Source of the DNA: Riemerella columbina
GTDB taxonomy: Bacteria > Bacteroidota > Bacteroidia > Flavobacteriales > Weeksellaceae
DNA length: 64,000 nucleotides
Assembly: GCF_030517065.1 (NCBI RefSeq)
Contig: NZ_CP103950.1
Coordinates: 310,001-374,000 of the forward strand
Direction of reading: 5' to 3'
Shown: in pieces, positions 59,631 to 64,000 of the stretch
How positions within the stretch are numbered: position 1 is the first letter of the stretch
How the letters are laid out: each line of letters begins with the position of its first letter
Notes under the pieces: generated by a model
The model's database searches: none
What the model saw: the letters and a program-made list of their open reading frames with translations, nothing else
What the model was told of the DNA's origin: nothing
Position numbers and translations under genes: made by a program

Positions 59631-62600
59631 ATGAAAAAACATCATTTACTTTTTTTCTTTGGTTTATTATTATCCTTTCAGTCCATTTATATTAAAGCTC
59701 AAAATTGCCCTAGATTAAAGAGTGAATCTGGGGAGGAGGATAAGGTGTTAATCAATTGTTCTAATAGTGCCAACTCTTGTGTTAATTTAGTCGCTGATTT
59801 TCCAGTGCTTAAGGGTACGGAGGTTTACCAAGTTCAGTCACGGTCTTTTTCCCAGAGTAAGGCATTGGATGATGGCACTTCTATTGGGATGTACCAAAAT
59901 GAAACTAAAGTAAAAGATGCTTATGTTAAGAAAATTAGCTTTTCTGATGCCTCTATTTTTGGTGCGCATCCGTTTAAGTTTTCCTATTTTGGCAAGGTCT
60001 ATTCTTCATTTTTGATTAGTAGTAATGGTTTTATCACCTTTAATGACCTTTTAGAAGTAGGAGATTTTAGTAGTCCTTATATTTCGGGGGCACAAATACC
60101 GTCACAATATCTCCCAAAGTTATCCATATTTGGTGTATTCCAGAGTTTGGAATTTGATAAAGGGGTAGGGGATATTAAAGTAAAAGTGGAAGGTGTAGCG
60201 CCGTGTAGAAAACTTATCATCAGCTTCTATAAAGGAAAAATAGCAGAGACCAATCATTTGGTGTCATCTCAAATTATTCTTAATGAACTGTCTAGTGATG
60301 TGGAAGTTTATGTAGAGAATAGACCTATAATCACAGGACGGGCAAAGAGTAAAGATGCCGTAATTGGACTAACGGATGATGCCAATAGCGGCATAGCGGC
60401 ACCGAGAAGAAATACAGGGAACTGGGCAGCAACAAAGGACGGCTGGCTCTTTAGAGGCGCAGGGGAAGAAATGAAGAAAACCATATTCTGGTTTGAGGAT
60501 GGGCAGCACCTCAACAGTGGTGCGTATAATAACCGTACGACTGTCAAAGTATGTCCACAGAATTTATCACAAAAATATAAAGCGAAGGCTCAATATGAAA
60601 CTAAATTTGGCTTTGTCTTAGAAACGGATAAGAGTATAGAGGTAGGTTTTGATTCGTATTATCCATTTTCAAAAAACTATGTTGAGGTTTTTTGCGGCGC
60701 TTCAAGAACGCTCTACCAGTCAGAATATAATGCTAAAATAACACCTAACCCAGTTGCTAATTTTAATTTTAAATATTATCCTACCGAGGAAAAAGCCAGA
60801 AATGGAGACGCCGATTATTTGAATCCAGCACAGCCAATTACCGCGAATGAAGTTTATTATGTAAGGGTGGAAAATAAAAATAACCCTTCTTGTTTTTCTG
60901 TTGCATCTTTAAAGGTAGGGGATGCCCAAGCCGCACAGAAAACCAATACAGTTCGGGTCTGTGAAGATGATAAGAAAGGTTTTAAACTCAGCAAACTACT
61001 CTGTCAGCTATTAGATTCGGGGTTAGAATATCAGTCGCCACGGTTTTTTATTAACTCACCAAACTCAGAAGAGGTAAGAGAAGCTGATTTAGAAAACAAT
61101 ACGAAAATCTACCTTAAGGTGACCATCCCTTCTTGTGGGGAAGTGACTTATGGACCAATAAGCGTTAATTTTTCGCCAGGGCCGCCTATAGAAGATATAC
61201 CACAGCCTATCTTGATCAACTTATGCGATATTGTGACCCAAGGCAACCCTACTTTAAAAGAGACTAATTTTAATTGGGTTCAGTTTTTTGAAGACAGCAA
61301 CATTGTGATTACTCAAGAACCGGATGTCAATATTACAGTGCACGCGACAGAGAAAGAGGCTAAGAACAATCAAAACCCAATGAGTTATATATTGGAGAAA
61401 AAAGGCAATGGTGATTATACCTATGATGTTTGGGTGCGCGTACAACCGATGGTGACCACGGCAAGCACTGATGATTGCGATGCGCCTTGTTTCAGTATTG
61501 TTCAGTTATCTATAAAAGTGATTTTTGATAAAATTATAATCAATGTAGAAGATGCGGATGAAGATAGAGCTCCAGACGACCCAGAGGTATTTGATGATGA
61601 AAGTGCGGACATCTATTTGTGTAAAACAGACCAAGCCACCAGAACAGTAGATATATCGGCAGATGCAGATCAGGTGATCAAGCTCATTACCACGGGAAAT
61701 AACATCAAAAGAACATTCCACGAAAGCTATAGAGATGCTGATAATTTAGACCAAGTAGGCATTTCTGACCAACAAACAATTCCGGCTAACCAGAATAAAA
61801 CCTATTATATAAGATATAAAATAGATGATGGGACACTCACCTCTCCTGATGACCCAGGTTGCTATGTAGTGGTGCCATTAAATTATAATATTATTGATTT
61901 TCCTATTAAAGCTGCGGGAACGATATTTCCTATTTGCTCTAGTACACAGAACGAAACGGTTCAGTTAAAAGATTATGATAGAGCTATATTAGGAAATATG
62001 TGGAGAGAGTTACCACAGCCCACCATTTTATATTATGATAATGCGGCAGCTAGCGGCGCGCCAATCGATAATTTAACATTAACAGAATATAATCAACCTA
62101 AAAGCGTTTGGACGGTGGTTACTTCGGGCTATAATCCAAGTTGCCAGTCTGAACCTACAGAATACCAATTTAGAATGGTTCAGAATCCAGTTTTGGACCA
62201 GAACCAACAATCTATATTAATAGAATGCGATAATAATAATGATGGAGTTACCAGATTTAATCTAACTGATCTTAATGATGGATTTGTTAGCAATTCTAGC
62301 CAATATGAGATAAAATACTACCGTAGTTATGATAGAAACACCAATAGGCTAAGTGGAGAGATTTCTGCAGAGCAAGCTCAAAATTTTGAAATTGATGCAT
62401 CAGGAGAGCAGAGCATATACTATAGTTTTTCATTGCCAGGTACACCATGTTTTTCTGTAGCGCAGGCAGATTTTAAAGTTAATATAACAAAGCGCCCAAT
62501 AGTACTTAAAGCTCATAAAGGACTGATTAAGTGTACAGGTTATACCTACGAAGTGAAATTTAATTTGGAAAAAATTATCCCAAAGGTATATGATGATTCT

Positions 62601-64000
62601 AATTTAGATTATGATACTTTTATTACCAATGTAACATTCTACGAAACTGAAGCAGACGCCAACCAAGGGCTAAATGCTATCAGTGGTTATCAAAACTATA
62701 CCCTTAATACGAGTGATGTTAAAAAGATATTTTGGGTAAGGTTTGAGTCTACAGAAGGTTGCTACTCGGTTGTTTCTTTCATTATTAAGGTAGTGAATGC
62801 CACAGATTTAAAATTCTCTAATGAAGAAATGGAAGTTCACCTTTGTGAGTACCAATTTAGTGGCGCATTTAAGATTGATTTAAGAGCGTGGCTTGACCAA
62901 CAGATAGAAAATAGTGAAGAAGGCAACAGCTTCCTAAATGATTATGAAGCCACATTGAGTGCTGAATATAATTTCTATTTAGAAAATCCAGTAGCTAATG
63001 CAATGGCGGTCGCTTTAACTTTAGATGAAGAACACCATTTTCAGCCAGACGCCCAGCATTATCCATATATTTATATAAAAGCTAGGGCAGATGACGAAGA
63101 CTGTTTCCAAATTGCTAAAATAACTTTTAGCTTTGCAGATACTGCATTTATAGAAATTCAATCTCCAGAGATATGTAGAGAAGATACCATAGACCTCACC
63201 TTTGTAAAGCAAGATTCAAGAATTAACCCTAATTCAGAATTAACATTTTATAGAAACCAAGAAGATTTAATTCAGGATAAAAACGCTATAGAGACCCCCG
63301 AAAGCTATCAATATGAAGAAGGCATTGATGAAATCATCGTGAAAATTATAGATAGCAATGCACCATGTCCTCAAAAAGCGAAAATTAAGTTGAGATTAAA
63401 GCCTGCACCAGAATTCTCCATTGAACCAGAGTTTTTTATATGCCCAACCGCACCAGGGATAGAGGTAGCGCCAGACTTATCTCAAACAGCAGCCGTGGGG
63501 CTCACACCAGAATTATTGATATGGGAGTTGCCAGATGGTAGTCAGGTGATCAAAAATTATCCAGAAACACAACTTAAAATCACAGAGGTCGGACAATATC
63601 AGTTAACCGTTAAAGCCAATAATGGATGCCAAGTTTCCAAAAGCTTTATAGTTACCCCTTATGATATTCCTACCATAGATCGTTTGATGGTGGATGGGAA
63701 TACTGTAACCGTTGTAGTAGATACACCAGAGCCAGATAAAACTCTGTTATACACTTATGAAGGATTAGGCGAGTGGCAGGAATCTCCTGTTTTTCACCAA
63801 GTGCCTTATGGGGTAGCCACATTCTATGCAAGAAATGATGGTATAGACTGTAATAGCCTGCCATACGCCACTTTGGTATTGCATAAAACCAATGTTATTA
63901 CCCCTAATGGTGATGGCAAGAACGATATTTGGACTTTGGATAACCTCCAAGTATTTGGAGGGCAGAAGGTGCAGCTCATTATTATAGATAGATACAACAG
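59631..64000 (+). CDS. Giant type IX-secreted surface protein with gliding-motility-associated C-terminal domain (3' end outside the window)
   Basis: The frame opens at ATG 59631 and stays open to the window end, over 1450 residues. The signal peptide (MKKHHLLFFFGLLLSFQSIYIKAQ) is followed by an N-terminal domain (ADFPVLKGTEVYQVQSRSF...). Then come many ~120-140-residue segments, each beginning near an ICD/LCD/VCED-type Cys and containing YYVR, typical of flavobacterial type B cargo. Near the end VVTPNGDGKNDIWTLDNLQVFGG starts the gliding-motility-associated (type B) sorting domain, exported by the type IX system and linked to SprF-like partners. It is probably an adhesin or surface-layer protein. 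The missing end should be about 60-80 residues. Confidence 0.88.
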   Translation, partial: MKKHHLLFFFGLLLSFQSIYIKAQNCPRLKSESGEEDKVLINCSNSANSCVNLVADFPVLKGTEVYQVQSRSFSQSKALDDGTSIGMYQNETKVKDAYVKKISFSDASIFGAHPFKFSYFGKVYSSFLISSNGFITFNDLLEVGDFSSPYISGAQIPSQYLPKLSIFGVFQSLEFDKGVGDIKVKVEGVAPCRKLIISFYKGKIAETNHLVSSQIILNELSSDVEVYVENRPIITGRAKSKDAVIGLTDDANSGIAAPRRNTGNWAATKDGWLFRGAGEEMKKTIFWFEDGQHLNSGAYNNRTTVKVCPQNLSQKYKAKAQYETKFGFVLETDKSIEVGFDSYYPFSKNYVEVFCGASRTLYQSEYNAKITPNPVANFNFKYYPTEEKARNGDADYLNPAQPITANEVYYVRVENKNNPSCFSVASLKVGDAQAAQKTNTVRVCEDDKKGFKLSKLLCQLLDSGLEYQSPRFFINSPNSEEVREADLENNTKIYLKVTIPSCGEVTYGPISVNFSPGPPIEDIPQPILINLCDIVTQGNPTLKETNFNWVQFFEDSNIVITQEPDVNITVHATEKEAKNNQNPMSYILEKKGNGDYTYDVWVRVQPMVTTASTDDCDAPCFSIVQLSIKVIFDKIIINVEDADEDRAPDDPEVFDDESADIYLCKTDQATRTVDISADADQVIKLITTGNNIKRTFHESYRDADNLDQVGISDQQTIPANQNKTYYIRYKIDDGTLTSPDDPGCYVVVPLNYNIIDFPIKAAGTIFPICSSTQNETVQLKDYDRAILGNMWRELPQPTILYYDNAAASGAPIDNLTLTEYNQPKSVWTVVTSGYNPSCQSEPTEYQFRMVQNPVLDQNQQSILIECDNNNDGVTRFNLTDLNDGFVSNSSQYEIKYYRSYDRNTNRLSGEISAEQAQNFEIDASGEQSIYYSFSLPGTPCFSVAQADFKVNITKRPIVLKAHKGLIKCTGYTYEVKFNLEKIIPKVYDDSNLDYDTFITNVTFYETEADANQGLNAISGYQNYTLNTSDVKKIFWVRFESTEGCYSVVSFIIKVVNATDLKFSNEEMEVHLCEYQFSGAFKIDLRAWLDQQIENSEEGNSFLNDYEATLSAEYNFYLENPVANAMAVALTLDEEHHFQPDAQHYPYIYIKARADDEDCFQIAKITFSFADTAFIEIQSPEICREDTIDLTFVKQDSRINPNSELTFYRNQEDLIQDKNAIETPESYQYEEGIDEIIVKIIDSNAPCPQKAKIKLRLKPAPEFSIEPEFFICPTAPGIEVAPDLSQTAAVGLTPELLIWELPDGSQVIKNYPETQLKITEVGQYQLTVKANNGCQVSKSFIVTPYDIPTIDRLMVDGNTVTVVVDTPEPDKTLLYTYEGLGEWQESPVFHQVPYGVATFYARNDGIDCNSLPYATLVLHKTNVITPNGDGKNDIWTLDNLQVFGGQKVQLIIIDRYN

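Noticed and set aside
1-64000. CRISPR arrays, insertion sequences, prophage genes
   Set aside because: No regularly spaced repeats, DDE or tyrosine recombinase motifs or phage structural genes were found on either strand; the only insertion-like signature is the 19-bp repeat pair at 11072 and 13180.

Overview
The window looks like chromosome of a member of the Bacteroidota, class Flavobacteriia, most probably Weeksellaceae (Chryseobacterium/Riemerella-like). The evidence is a recurring TAnnTTTG -7 promoter element, weak ribosome binding sites, a PorG-UppS-BamA-OmpH-OmpH cluster, a GLPGLI protein, an S46 dipeptidyl peptidase, a DUF4290 gene, and a large secreted protein ending in a gliding-motility-associated (type B) type IX secretion signal. 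I found no transposase, integrase, phage structural gene or CRISPR array.

Layout. 1-4243 (minus): operon of miaB, a sigma-54 activator without a sensor domain, a membrane protein, lptE and a partial gene. 4244-7640: accessory island with a long leader, a 70-residue protein and two overlapping GTPase genes. 7679-11088: a uracil-DNA-glycosylase-like gene divergent from a probable RNA-repair operon (SPOUT methyltransferase, RNA ligase, cyclic-phosphate-processing receiver protein), then a WYL regulator. 11091-13198: an AT-rich outer-membrane protein gene that seems to have been inserted between the WYL gene and its terminator, because a 19-bp direct repeat flanks it. 13257-22059: serS, a lipoprotein, a flippase and glycosyltransferase, two Fe-S proteins of the CCG/HdrD type split by an opposite-strand GLPGLI gene, and an MCE protein. 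22165-28828: a PpiD-like foldase, DPP7, small envelope proteins and folC. 28866-29059: two tandem tRNA-Val genes and a terminator. 29522-30939: a GH109/Gfo-Idh-MocA lipoprotein gene with two frameshifts. 31148-37508: nth, bcp, an S9 peptidase, and an ABC ATPase with its membrane partner. 37692-40671: a Fur-box-controlled siderophore receptor and a metallo-hydrolase. 40768-45105 (minus): a very tight five-gene operon, DUF4290-murA-CDF-miaA-thioredoxin. 45212-52060: birA, rsfS-ftsH, a LUD protein, cdsA, psd, and a DUF389 protein. 52159-57466: porG-uppS-bamA-ompH-ompH. 57543-64000: thioesterase, rfbD, an exported protein, and the start of a giant T9SS cargo protein.

How they fit together. Most genes are housekeeping functions for envelope biogenesis (LptE, MurA, CdsA, Psd, UppS, BamA, Skp-like chaperones, MCE), tRNA function (SerS, MiaA, MiaB, tRNA-Val) and proteolysis (FtsH, DPP7, S9). 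The accessory interest lies in 4.2-13.2 kb. The best candidate for an under-described system is the RNA-repair operon at 8416-11088. There a 2'-O-methyltransferase-like protein is translationally linked to an RNA ligase and an end-processing protein, which suggests 'repair and then protect' of cleaved tRNA, by analogy with Pnkp/Hen1. The GTPase pair next door is a second candidate. Single-residue oddities worth noting are a MurA with Asp in place of the fosfomycin-target Cys, an endonuclease III without Fe-S cysteines, and an ABC ATPase whose switch His is Gln.
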